From JBMNKL01 sp050952225 (GTDB lineage Bacteria; Bacillota; Clostridia; Acetivibrionales; DTU013), in NCBI GenBank assembly GCA_050952225.1, contig JBMNKL010000003.1, positions 496,001-560,000 on the forward strand: a stretch of 64,000 bases of DNA, given 5' to 3'. Below, one piece after another: positions 8,247-17,312 of this stretch. A program made the position numbers and the translations under genes. The notes under the pieces are model-generated. The model ran no database searches and was not told the DNA's origin. It saw only the letters and a list, made by a program, of their open reading frames with translations. Each line of letters begins with the position of its first letter. Position 1 is the first letter of the stretch.

Positions 8247-8537
8247 TTATGATTCAATAGGCTTTATAACTTCTTTAATAGCCCATTTCTTCATGTCGAT
8301 TTTTGCCTTTTCAACACCAGTCTCAATCGTTACCTCATCATCCTTGATATTTATTACCTTGCCGGTAATACCTCCTATCGTAATGACGGTATTACCCACT
8401 TGCATGGCGTCAAGCATTGCTCTCGCCTTTTTTTCCCTTTTTTTCTGAGGTAAGAATATCATCAGGTACATTATAAGTATAATAAATACAAAGTACCCTA
8501 CTGTAACTAAAACATTTCCGCTTTGACCTTCCGGCAT
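8247..8537 (-). CDS. yajC: Preprotein translocase accessory subunit YajC
   Basis: YajC is a small single-helix membrane protein that associates with SecDF-YajC. The 96 residues have a hydrophobic segment at about 10-28, then the charged PQKKREKKARAMLDAMQVGNTVITIGG stretch (residues about 30-56) that defines the family, including the conserved GD/N-x-V-x-T-x-GG turn. GGAGGG precedes the ATG at 8537. The tgt gene lies upstream, as in most bacteria (queA-tgt-yajC), while secD is displaced about 7 kb away by the liv segment and scf genes. Confidence 0.92.
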   Translation of the reverse strand: MPEGQSGNVLVTVGYFVFIILIMYLMIFLPQKKREKKARAMLDAMQVGNTVITIGGITGKVINIKDDEVTIETGVEKAKIDMKKWAIKEVIKPIES

Positions 8538-8621
8538 AATTTCCCTCCACTAATCTTTATTTTATTATAGGTTACTAATTAACCCTAATAATCGTATTAT
8601 TAATCGGTAATTATACTATTA

Positions 8622-9737
8622 TTAATAGCCATATAACCCGAAAAATTCATTCCTGAAATCACCAAGTCTGTCTTCCATTATAGCTTGTCTTACTTTTTTC
8701 ATCAAGTCCAAAAGAAACACAAGGTTGTGCCAGGTTGTCAGGCGGATTCCAAGCACTTCCCGGGCTTTCAGCAAATGCCTGATATACGCCCTTGTATAGT
8801 TTTTGCAGGCGTAACAGCCGCATTCGGGATCAAGAGGTGTGAAATCCTTTGCATATTTTGCATCACGAACGATTATCCTGCCCCTGCTTGTCATTACGGT
8901 ACCATTCCTGCCTATCCTGGTCGGCAGCACACAATCGAACATGTCGATGCCCCTGATGGCTCCTTCCACAAGGTAATCCGGGCTTCCGACTCCCATCAGG
9001 TATCTGGGCCTGTCTTCCGGCAGCAACGGAACAGTGCATTCAAGCATCCTGTACATATCCTCCGCAGGTTCCCCGACACTGAGTCCTCCGATAGAATAGC
9101 CGGGGAAGTCTAGTTCCACAAGTTCTTTTGCGCTTTGTTCCCTGAGGTCGGCATAGACACCTCCCTGCACAATGCCAAATAAAGCCTGGCTCTCTGTATT
9201 CTTATGAGCTTCCTTGCACCGTCTGGCCCAACGCGTCGTCCTTTCAACAGATTTTTTGGTATAGTCATAATCACTTGGATATGGAATACACTCATCAAAA
9301 GACATGATAATATCGGCTCCGAGGTCATTTTGGATTTTTACAGCCAATTCCGGCGTAAATACATGCTTTGAGCCGTCCAGGTGTGATCTGAAGGTTACAC
9401 CCTCTTCACTGATATCCCGAAGTGCGCTGAGACTAAAAACCTGGTATCCACCGCTATCGGTCAGAATCGGACCATCCCAGTTCATAAACTTGTGCAAGCC
9501 GCCTGCCTCACTTACCAATTCGCTTCCCGGCCGCATATAAAGATGATAGGTATTGCTCAGTATTATTTCAGCCCCGATTTCCTTTAATTCTTCGGGCGTC
9601 ATTGTCTTTACCGTCGCCTGTGTTCCAACTGGCATAAAAGCCGGCGTCTCAAAAGAACCGTGCCTTGTATGCACAATACCCAGTCTTGCGCCGGTTTGCC
9701 GGCATTTCTTTAAAAGCTCGTATCTTATTGCTCCCAT
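8622..9737 (-). CDS. tgt: tRNA-guanine transglycosylase (queuine tRNA-ribosyltransferase)
   Basis: Tgt exchanges guanine-34 for preQ1 in tRNAs for Asp, Asn, His and Tyr, a step in queuosine synthesis. The 371 residues carry the nucleophile region DSGGYQVF (about 92-99), GGLSVGE, the second catalytic Asp in MFDCVLPTR, and the zinc site CGCYACKNYTR followed by a His about 25 residues later. The ATG at 9737 follows AGGGAGAT. It is downstream of queA by 37 bases and upstream of yajC, the standard arrangement. The frame is intact. Confidence 0.95.
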   Translation of the reverse strand: MGAIRYELLKKCRQTGARLGIVHTRHGSFETPAFMPVGTQATVKTMTPEELKEIGAEIILSNTYHLYMRPGSELVSEAGGLHKFMNWDGPILTDSGGYQVFSLSALRDISEEGVTFRSHLDGSKHVFTPELAVKIQNDLGADIIMSFDECIPYPSDYDYTKKSVERTTRWARRCKEAHKNTESQALFGIVQGGVYADLREQSAKELVELDFPGYSIGGLSVGEPAEDMYRMLECTVPLLPEDRPRYLMGVGSPDYLVEGAIRGIDMFDCVLPTRIGRNGTVMTSRGRIIVRDAKYAKDFTPLDPECGCYACKNYTRAYIRHLLKAREVLGIRLTTWHNLVFLLDLMKKVRQAIMEDRLGDFRNEFFGLYGY

Positions 9738-9774
9738 TCATATCTCCCTGTCTTGTGTATGAGCAAGTAATTTT

Positions 9775-10800
9775 TCATATAATCAGCATGGCATCTCCGA
9801 AGCTGAAAAACCGGTATCGTTTCTCTATGGCTTCACGGTAAGCCGCCATGATTTTTTCCTTACCTGCAAATGCGCTTACCAGCATGATTAACGTAGATTC
9901 CGGCAGATGGAAATTGGTTACCAGGGCATCGGTTACCTTGAAATGATAACCTGGATAGATGAAAATACCCGTCATACCTTCCCCCGGTTTTACATAACCC
10001 GTTTCCGAAGCAATGGTTTCAAGTACGCGGCAGCTGGTAGTCCCGACAGCTACTATCCTTCCGCTTTTTTCCCTTGTATTATTTATTATCGCGGCAGCTT
10101 CCTCGTTCAGCGCATAGTATTCCTTGTGCATGACATGGTCTTCAATATTCACGGTTTTAACCGGCCTGAAAGTACCCAATCCCACATGAAGAGTCAAGTA
10201 TGCGGTTCTAATTCCGCTGCGTGCCAAATCTTCCAGCATTGCCTCGCTAAAATGCAATCCAGCCGTCGGAGCGGCGGCGGAACCACTGTGCCTGGAATAT
10301 ACCGTCTGGTATTTTTCCGGGTCATCAAGCTTCCTTGTAATATAAGGCGGCAATGGGATAATACCGTTCTTATCCAGTATCTCCTGGAAAATACCGTTAT
10401 ATTCAAACCTGGCAATCCTGTTGCCGCCTTCGACCACATCAATTATCTCGGCCTTTAGTTCACCATTGCCAAAAACAAAACGCGCTCCCGGCTTAGCTCT
10501 TTTTCCGGGTTTGAGAATTACTTCCCAGTTATCTCCCTCTATATTCCTGAGCAGCACAAATTCGATCCTGCCGCCGGTATCTTCCCTCGTTCCCAGGAGT
10601 CTTGCAGGTATAACCCGCGTATCATTTAAGACAAGGCAGTCTCCCTCATGCAGGTATTCTTTCAAGTCGGCAAAATTTCTATGCTCAATACTTCCGTTTT
10701 CCTTGTGTAGTACAAGCAGCCTTGAATTGCCTCTTTGAGCAGCCGGTTCCTGCGCTATAAGCTCAGCAGGCAATTCATAATAAAAATCGCTTTTTTTCAT
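9775..10800 (-). CDS. queA: S-adenosylmethionine:tRNA ribosyltransferase-isomerase
   Basis: QueA transfers and isomerises the ribosyl group of SAM onto preQ1-modified tRNA, giving epoxyqueuosine. The 341 residues match the family. Conserved stretches are YELPxELIAQEP at the N-terminus, LVLNDTRVIPARL, AAPTAGLHF, LHVGLGTFRPV and TNFHLPxSTLIMLVSAFAG. A GGGAG site precedes the ATG at 10800. It forms an operon with tgt and probably yajC. The purC gene lies 18 bases upstream in the same direction, an unusual partner. Confidence 0.95.
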   Translation of the reverse strand: MKKSDFYYELPAELIAQEPAAQRGNSRLLVLHKENGSIEHRNFADLKEYLHEGDCLVLNDTRVIPARLLGTREDTGGRIEFVLLRNIEGDNWEVILKPGKRAKPGARFVFGNGELKAEIIDVVEGGNRIARFEYNGIFQEILDKNGIIPLPPYITRKLDDPEKYQTVYSRHSGSAAAPTAGLHFSEAMLEDLARSGIRTAYLTLHVGLGTFRPVKTVNIEDHVMHKEYYALNEEAAAIINNTREKSGRIVAVGTTSCRVLETIASETGYVKPGEGMTGIFIYPGYHFKVTDALVTNFHLPESTLIMLVSAFAGKEKIMAAYREAIEKRYRFFSFGDAMLII

Positions 10801-10818
10801 TTTTCTCCCGTGTTTTAA

Positions 10819-11502
10819 TTATGAAAGCATTATTCTTTCAAGTTCCAGCGGCTTAACAAACTTTCCGTCTTTATAGGCGCGCATATTGCCGCCGGATATC
10901 TCGTCAATCAGCGCTATATGCCGGTCCTCTCCTATTCTTCCAAACTCGAATTTAATATCATACAACTCCAGACCTTTTCGAGCCAGTTCCTCCTTTACCA
11001 GGGCAGATATCCTTTGTGTCAGGTCTTTCAAAACCTTATACTCGTCTTTTGACAAGATTCCCAGCATGTCCAGCGCATCTTCGGTAATTAACGGGTCATT
11101 TCGCTCGTCATCTTTCAGCGTCATTTCCACGTAAGCGTCCAGCGGCTGGCCCTCCCTGACATATTTGCCGTATCTTCTCACAAAGCTTCCGGCAGCCCTG
11201 TAGCGGCAGATGACTTCCAAGCCGTCTCCGAAAACGGAAGCTTTTTTAACGGTCATCGTACCCGCCTCAATATCAGCCTTGATGAAATGGGTAGGGATTC
11301 CTGACTCGTTCAATTTCTTAAAAAAGTATTCCGTCAGTCTCAGGCCGGCTCTTCCCGCCCCTTCGATTTTCAGTCCCACAGTATTGGCTCCGGGGTCAAA
11401 CACACCGTCTTCTCCGGTTACATCATCTTTAAATTTCAATAAATAGTTTCCGTCATCCAAAGCATAAACATCTTTTGTTTTTCCCCTGCAAACTAATCTC
11501 AT
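10819..11502 (-). CDS. purC: Phosphoribosylaminoimidazole-succinocarboxamide synthase
   Basis: PurC condenses CAIR with aspartate using ATP in step eight of purine synthesis. At 227 residues it is the short bacterial form. It has the GKTKDVY and LLKFKDDVT start, the RYRAAGSFVRRYG motif, and the FEFGRIGE and LIDEISGGNMRA metal and substrate segments. No other pur genes are nearby; it is coupled to queA with an 18-base gap and preceded by its own promoter. The sequence near GNMRAYKDGKF departs a little from the common SPD(S/T)xR form, but the frame is intact. Confidence 0.92.
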   Translation of the reverse strand: MRLVCRGKTKDVYALDDGNYLLKFKDDVTGEDGVFDPGANTVGLKIEGAGRAGLRLTEYFFKKLNESGIPTHFIKADIEAGTMTVKKASVFGDGLEVICRYRAAGSFVRRYGKYVREGQPLDAYVEMTLKDDERNDPLITEDALDMLGILSKDEYKVLKDLTQRISALVKEELARKGLELYDIKFEFGRIGEDRHIALIDEISGGNMRAYKDGKFVKPLELERIMLS

Positions 11503-11537
11503 GGCCTTTTCCTCTTCTTCCCTGCATTAATAAAATA

Positions 11538-11566
11538 AAAATAGCTAATTCCCGTTAAATTGTCAA
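11538..11566 (-). promoter_or_regulatory. Sigma-A type promoter for purC-queA-tgt
   Basis: A perfect TTGACA (11566-11561) is followed after 17 bases by TATTTT (11543-11538) on the minus strand, about 36 bases before the purC ATG. Confidence 0.55.
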
Positions 11567-11634
11567 CCCCCGGTGGACGACTCATCCTGCCGTTTCATAC
11601 CGGCCGCATCAATTGAGCACCTGACCGTAAAAAT

Positions 11635-11660
11635 AAAAAGCTATTTTGCAATAGCTTTTT
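11635..11660 (-). terminator. Intrinsic terminator after the SpoIID-like gene
   Basis: An 11-bp perfect stem (AAAAAGCTATT / AATAGCTTTTT) with a 4-base loop carries a T-run on the minus strand, 20 bases after the stop of the SpoIID-like gene. It would also work from the plus strand. Confidence 0.8.
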
Positions 11661-11679
11661 ATCATCCTGGCGATTTCAT

Positions 11680-13457
11680 TTATTCAACTTTTGTGCCCTG
11701 GAAATAGTGCATCAATATCTGGTCATACGTAAAGCCTGCCTTTGCCATGCCTATGGCGCCTTCCTGGCTCATGCCGACCGCATGGCCCCAGCCTTTCCCC
11801 GTGAATGTGTATGTTTCGGGCACTATGGCAACTTTTTCAAGTTTTCCGTCCGCACCGAGCAGGGAAACCTTATTATTTGAACCTTTAATGGTTTTCACGC
11901 CGGTGGCTGTAACAACTTTTTTGCCGCCAAGCTGCGTTCTTGCGGGTGTCGAACAGTCAGGAAGAGGCATTGAAGTAGCTTTCCGTGATCAGCTGACCCG
12001 CCGGTGTGCGGATACGGCCTTGGCTTCTGCTGAAACACCGAGCCGGTAAGGCATTGCTTTGCCACCGCCGTTTACTCAATGGTATGCAGTCCAGCGACAT
12101 AAACATCAGCATCGCTTGTAATGGTATAAAGCTGGCTGTCCAGCCCAAACAGCGTCCGGCATCTCTCATTTGTATAGTATACCGGTTCGCCCCTGCTGGT
12201 GCCCATAATTGCCAATTGCGTCACGCGGCCGGTTTTTGCCGTCCTGGTAATTGATATGCCAAGGATGTCGCCAAGTTGGGGCAGTCTCGCCTTGACATCC
12301 GAAGCTCTTAATGTTTTTGTCCATGTATATATTCTTTCATATTTATCTTCAACGCTTACCAGGTATGGATAGGATGAGCCCCATACATTGCTTACATCCT
12401 CGGTACTGCCGCCACCCGACGCAAAATAGTATATATGCTTTGCAGGCTCGCCATTGTATGTAATGATTTTGTCTTTTACTTCATCAATCGCTTTATTGCA
12501 CTCGGGCACCTCAACGGCATATCCTTTATACACCTGGCAACTGACTGTCGCGCAAATATCGAAACCTGTTTTGCCATGTTTTCCCAGGTTATTAATAGCA
12601 TACATTTTCGATGCCACCGCCTGGGCTTTTATTGCCTCAGGAGGAGATTTCCCCCCTATTTCAGGAGGTACGTTGCCATACAGGTATTCCTGCATTGAAA
12701 CAACATTTATTACGGTCATATCGCTTTCGGCAAGCCTTTTAATTTCTATAGCTCCCCTATATGGGCTTCCTTTTAGTTTAATAACAGGAGGGTTGTTTTC
12801 CTGCGCCGGCCTGGCCTGGAAATAGGCGGTCGAGCTCCCGAATATGCATATCGGCTGATACTTTGAGTCAACTGCAACAACCCTGTTTGACGAAGGCTGA
12901 ACAACCGTTAACGCGGTACCACCCGCTGCCGGTTTCAGCCGTTCTATTTCATTCTGTGCAGATTGCTGATCCGTATAAGAACCCGTCCAAACCTGCCACG
13001 CATCCACGTAGGCTATATAGGCCTGGATACCCTGCTGCCTGTACGCTTCTGCTTTTGAAGACGCACTTGCCTGATCCGGCAAATCATCTCCTATTTTTAT
13101 ATGGTAAGGGCCGTATTTTTCACCTGAAGCCGGGGTTCCGGCCTGATTGTACTCTTTCAAGCCGCTGCCGGTATTGTAATAAAAGCCGTCCTTCCTTATG
13201 TAAATAACCGAAGAACCTGCATGCCTGCATATTTCAGTAAAAGAGTCATTTCTGGAAAAGCCCAGCAATATACCCGCCTGGGCGGATATGTCAACTATAG
13301 ACTGGGCCGTATTTACTGAACTGTCCCTGTAATAAAGCCCTACCCTTATCACATCGGGAATTTTAACATTTCCTGCTGAAATTGATGGTGATAATATTAT
13401 AAGCATTGATGCTATTATTATTAATATTAAACCTGTCCTGCAAAAACGTCCACGCAT
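11680..13457 (-). CDS. SpoIID/LytB domain protein with SPOR-like repeat, frame broken near 3' end
   Basis: A secreted SpoIID/LytB-type protein; SpoIID is a lytic transglycosylase acting on peptidoglycan during spore engulfment. A signal peptide or anchor (residues 8-28) is followed by a SPOR-like segment (about 145-185: YIAYVDAWQVWTGSY) and the SpoIID core with MQEYLYGNVPPE, EAIKAQAVASK and YFASGGGSTEDVSNVWG. The 3' end, including GKGWGHAVGMSQEGA, is in another frame. Breaks lie near 12075, 12030 and 11965. AGAAGG precedes the ATG. The whole is about 590 codons, within the range for this architecture, so the breaks look like sequence errors. Confidence 0.8.
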
Positions 13458-13613
13458 TAAAGCACCTTCTCTTTGGTAAAATAATTCATAATTAAGCTTG
13501 TTTATATTTATTTATTCGACATGAAACAACCTGATTCCTTCAAAATTGAGTTATTAACCTTTTATTTGATTTTTTTTAACAGATTTGTAATATGCGCTTG
13601 CGATGTAAAACAT

Positions 13614-13642
13614 TTGACAATAGTCATCACCGGTGTTATTAT
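13614..13642 (+). promoter_or_regulatory. Sigma-A type promoter for the asd-dapA-dapB operon
   Basis: TTGACA (13614-13619), 17 bases, then TATTAT (13637-13642). The lysine riboswitch starts about 20 bases downstream. Confidence 0.7.
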
Positions 13643-13663
13643 TATTTAAACAAACGTAATAAA

Positions 13664-13839
13664 TGATGGTAGAGGCGCATTTCGCATCAGTAACGACGCT
13701 TAGGACCGCAGGGTCCGTTAAGGCGGCGTGAAAGGGCGAAGTGCCGAAGGATTCAATCACCTGCGGGATTGTCTCCTGGTTGCAATTGCGAATAGTGTTG
13801 CAACTGTCATCAACAATTTGATTTGATGGAGCGCTATCA
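13664..13839 (+). ncRNA. Lysine riboswitch (L box)
   Basis: The 5' leader contains the landmarks of the L-box aptamer: TAGAGGCGC, GTAACGACGC, GGCGGCGTGAAAGGGCGAAG, TGCCGAAGGA and the closing GGAGCGCTATC. The P1 arms TGATGGT (13664-13670) and GCTATCA (13833-13839) pair. A strong terminator follows about 40 bases later, ahead of asd, so lysine binding should cause premature termination. The lysine-biosynthesis genes downstream confirm the assignment. Confidence 0.93.
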
Positions 13840-13878
13840 GTTTATGATTCCTTTCAGCTAAAGGAAAAACGTGTTCTA

Positions 13879-13912
13879 AACTGTCGGCGATCCGCCGACA
13901 GTTAATTTTTTT
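13879..13912 (+). terminator. Riboswitch-controlled intrinsic terminator
   Basis: AACTGTCGGCG and CGCCGACAGTT form an 11-bp perfect stem with a 3-base loop, followed by AA and seven T. It lies between the lysine aptamer and asd. Confidence 0.9.
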
Positions 13913-13941
13913 GAACCGAAAATATTAAAGGAGGTTATTTG

Positions 13942-15019
13942 GTGAGCAGAAAGTTGAAGGTAGGTATACTCGGCGGCACCGGGATGGTTGGCCAGCGTTT
14001 TGTTACTATTCTTGACAATCATCCCTGGTTTGAAGTTGTCGCCATAGCAGCAAGCGGAAGATCTGCCGGCCTCCCTTACGAAAAAGCGGTTGAAGGCCGC
14101 TGGAAGGTTAACCTTCCTATTCCTGAAAACGTTAAAAGCATCGTTGTCAGGAACGTAAATGAAGTCGACAAGCTTGCAGATGAAGTCGATATGGTCTTTT
14201 GCGCCGTCGACATGAAAAAAGATGAAATACGTGAACTGGAAGAAAAGTATGCTCGCGCAGAGATACCGGTAGTATCAAATAACTCTGCACATAGATTCAC
14301 TGACGATGTGCCCATGATTATACCTGAGATAAACCCGGGGCATGCGGCAATTATTGAAAAACAAAGAAAACGGCTTGGCACAAGAAGAGGGTTCATAGCC
14401 GTAAAGTCCAATTGCTCGCTTCAGAGCTACGTGCCTCCTGTTCATGCGCTAATGGAATTTTGCCCTGAAAAGATGCTGGCATCTACGTACCAGGCAATTT
14501 CCGGCGCCGGCAAAACATTTGAAGACTTGGCCGGAAATTAAGGACAACGTTATCCCGTATATCGGCGGTGAAGAGGAAAAAAGCGAAAAGGAACCGCTTA
14601 AAATCTGGGGTGCTATCGAGGGAGACAGGATCGTTCCCGCGACACGTCCCGTCATATCTTCACAGTGCTACAGGGTACCGGTTTCCGACGGACATATGGC
14701 CGCGGTATACGTATCTTTCAAGAATAAGCCTTCGAAAGATGAAATACTTGAACGCTGGAAAGAATTCACGGGAAAACCGCAGGAATTAAAGCTGCCAAGC
14801 GCCCCCGTCAGGTTCATCTCCTATTTCGACCAGCCCGACAGGCCCCAAACAAGGCTTGACAGGGACCTGGAAAACGGTATGGGTATTGCTGTCGGAAGGC
14901 TTCGTGAAGACAACATTTTTGACTACAAGTTTACCTGCCTCTCGCATAATACCATCAGGGGAGCGGCAGGCGGCGGCGTTCTGACAGCCGAACTGCTGAA
15001 AGCCGAAGGATGGCTGTAA
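13942..15019 (+). CDS. asd: Aspartate-semialdehyde dehydrogenase (archaeal/fungal type), frame broken
   Basis: Asd reduces aspartyl phosphate to aspartate semialdehyde, feeding lysine, diaminopimelate, threonine and methionine. The protein has the GGTGMVGQRF cofactor loop near the start, the catalytic Cys in SNCSLQSYV and the C-terminal HNTIRGAAGGG. The TFETWPE region is split: the first frame ends at 14541 and the rest continues from about 14525 in another frame, consistent with one extra G in GAAGAC. AAGGAGG sits 7 bases before the GTG at 13942; a TTG at 13939 is the alternative. The total of about 359 codons matches family length, so I favour sequence error. Confidence 0.9.
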
Positions 15020-15099
15020 GCCTGATAATACCCATATTTAGAGTTGTAATGTTTGGTTTGTTTTTGCTTTTTTAATTAATTCTGAAAGGATGTTTTTGA

Positions 15100-15979
15100 A
15101 TGAAAAAGTGTATTTTTACCGGTTCGGGAGTTGCCATTGTTACACCTTTTACTGATGACGGAGTTGATTTTGAAAAACTCGGAGAATTGATTGAATTCCA
15201 AATCAGTGAAAAAACCGACGCGATAATCATATGCGGAACCACCGGCGAAGCATCAACCATGCCGGATGATGAGCATATAGCGGTTATTGAATACGCGGTG
15301 AAAAAAGTAAACGGCAGGCTTCCCGTGATTGCCGGCACAGGCAGCAACGACACGCGTCATGCGGTGAGTCTGAGCAAGCAAGCCGAGGAAGTAGGCGCCG
15401 ATGCTATCCTAAGCGTGACTCCCTATTACAACAAAACAACACAGCAAGGCTTGTACGAGCATTTTAAAACTATTGCGGAAAATTTGCATATACCGGTGAT
15501 ACTATACAATGTCCCCTCCAGGACCAACCTCAACATCAACCCGGAAACATTGCAAAAGCTTTCCAGGATCGATAATATTGCAGGCATCAAGGAATGCAAT
15601 CTCAACCAGGCAGGCGAGGTTATCAACCTTTGCGGGGATGATTTCTCCGTCTATTCGGGTGAAGACGGTCTTGTGCTGCCGATTATGTCACTTGGCGGCA
15701 AGGGAGTTATCTCGGTCATGGCCAACATTATTCCCCGCGATACGCACGACATGATAGAGAAATATCCTGTCGGGCGATATCGAAGGAAGCAGGAAGATAC
15801 AGCTCAAAACGCTGGAGTTGATAAAGGCTTTATTTATCGAGGTCAACCCCATACCAATAAAGGAAGCAATGAACCTGATGGGCATGAATGTCGGCAGGTG
15901 CAGGCTGCCGCTGGTTGAAATGTCCGCCGCCAACAGGGAGATTTTAATAAAGGCAATGAAGAATTACGGATTGATATAA
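15100..15979 (+). CDS. dapA: 4-hydroxy-tetrahydrodipicolinate synthase, frame broken
   Basis: DapA condenses pyruvate with aspartate semialdehyde. It has TTGE at 47-50, Tyr136 in ILYNVPSR and the Schiff-base Lys164 in GIKEC. After DTHDMIEKY (near 15765) the natural continuation LSGDIEGSRKIQ through IKEAMNLMGMNVG to MKNYGLI lies one frame over, ending at TAA 15977-15979. The nominal frame instead runs into unrelated sequence to 15918. A single indel near 15770 explains this, and the 293-codon total equals the family norm. GAAAGGATG with an AAAGGA site precedes the start. Confidence 0.9.
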
Positions 15980-16025
15980 TAATCACAAATACTTGGAAAG
16001 CAATATTATTCAAAAGATAGGACGT

Positions 16026-16807
16026 GTGATCTTGCTTAACATATTATTAAGTGGCTGCAACGGAAAAATGGGACAGGTAGTCACAAGGCTTTCTTCGCAG
16101 TATGACAATCTCGAAATTGCCGCAGGCTTTGATATAACCGATAACGGCAAGAATCCCTATCCCGTTTTCACGGATCTAAAAAGCTGCAACCTTGAAGTTG
16201 ACGTCATAATCGACTTTTCTAACCCTGCAGCTTTTGACGAACTGATATCCTTTGCAGCCGAAAAGAAAATACCAGCCGTTATCGCTACGACAGGCTTATC
16301 CCGGGGCAGAAGAAAATGCTGGAGCAGGCTGCAAAAACTATTCCCGTTTTTTATTCCGCCAATATGTCTTTGGGAATCAACCTGCTGACAGATCTTGTTA
16401 AGAAAACCGCAAGGCTTGTTGAACAGAATTTTGATATAGAAATTATAGAAAAACACCACAATCAAAAGCTTGATGCTCCAAGCGGCACTGCCCTTGAAAT
16501 TGCCGACTGCAATCAACTCGGTATTGAGACAATAAGCAGAAATACGTGTATGACAGGCATTCACGCCGTAAAGAGAGAGAGCAGGAATGAAATCGGTATA
16601 CATGCGGTCCGGGGCGGTACAATAGTAGGAGAACACACAGTCATATTTGCAGGTAATGACGAAATTATCGAGATAAGCCACACGGCGATGTCAAAAGATA
16701 TATTCGGAACAGGCGCGCTTCGCGCAGCCGAATTTATACATGGAAAAAAACCGGGAATATATAATATGGACGACTTGATCAGCGAGGATAAAAAAAGGCG
16801 TCTGTAA
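16026..16807 (+). CDS. dapB: 4-hydroxy-tetrahydrodipicolinate reductase, frame broken
   Basis: DapB reduces the DapA product to tetrahydrodipicolinate with NAD(P)H. It has SGCNGKMGQ (nucleotide loop), IIDFSNP, YSANMSLGINLL, IEKHHNQKLDAPSGTA and NEIGIHAVRGGTIVGEH. These sit in different frames. One break is near 16305; at least two more lie within 16505-16580, where the alternative frame restores a DNKQKYVYDRHSRRKE-type segment. The start is uncertain: GTG 16026 or TTG 16032 both give a normal N-terminus. The total length fits the family, so sequence error is likely. Confidence 0.88.
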
Positions 16808-16835
16808 TATGATATTTTATGCGGAGGTGTTTCAA

Positions 16836-17312
16836 ATGTCGGATAATCCGGTAACCAATATCAGCGTCACTTATAATACCGCTCTTGTTACGGTTGACAA
16901 CCTGCCGAACGACACAATGCTCATATCGCAAATGTTTGGGGCGATTGCCGAAAAGAATATCAATATTGACATGATTAGCCAGGCGCCACCGTTTCGCGGC
17001 AATATCAGTATTTCGTTCAGCCTTCCGTCTGCCGACCTGGTTGCCGGTCTCAGTGCGCTAAACGAATTTAAGAAAAAAGCAAAAGACCTCCGCATAGAAA
17101 TTGATGCCGATAATACAAAGCTCCAGGTACACGGCGAAGGAATGAGGGATCTGCCTGGCGTTGCAGCCAGGCTCTATACAATTCTTGCAAATGAAGGCGT
17201 GGAAATAAAACTGGTTACTACTTCTGAAACTGATATATCATACCTTATATACGAGAAAGATGTAGACAAGGCAGTTAACGCCATCAAGAAGGAATATGGG
17301 ATAGAAGACTAG
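16836..17312 (+). CDS. Stand-alone double ACT-domain protein, aspartokinase regulatory-type
   Basis: A 158-residue protein made only of two ACT domains (about 1-75 and 85-158), resembling the C-terminal regulatory half of aspartate kinase. It shows NITVxNLPND-type and DLPGVAARLYTILANEGVEI segments typical of lysine or threonine binding. It has no kinase domain. As the last gene of the lysine-riboswitch operon it may bind an aspartate-family amino acid and regulate an aspartokinase encoded elsewhere; this is inference. I start at the ATG after GGAGGTG rather than nine codons earlier. Its TAG stop is shared with the converging gene in the palindrome CTAG. Confidence 0.8.
   Translation: MSDNPVTNISVTYNTALVTVDNLPNDTMLISQMFGAIAEKNINIDMISQAPPFRGNISISFSLPSADLVAGLSALNEFKKKAKDLRIEIDADNTKLQVHGEGMRDLPGVAARLYTILANEGVEIKLVTTSETDISYLIYEKDVDKAVNAIKKEYGIED

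Noticed and set aside
13554..13760. Minus-strand 68-codon ORF
   Set aside because: It lies across the asd promoter and the lysine aptamer and has no ribosome site.
14519..15019. A separate second gene downstream of asd
   Set aside because: Its sequence is simply the C-terminal half of Asd in another frame; the two parts join within one codon of the TFETWPE motif.
13942..16807. Programmed frameshifting in asd, dapA and dapB
   Set aside because: No slippery heptamers or common downstream structure; three unrelated genes and many others break at dissimilar sites.
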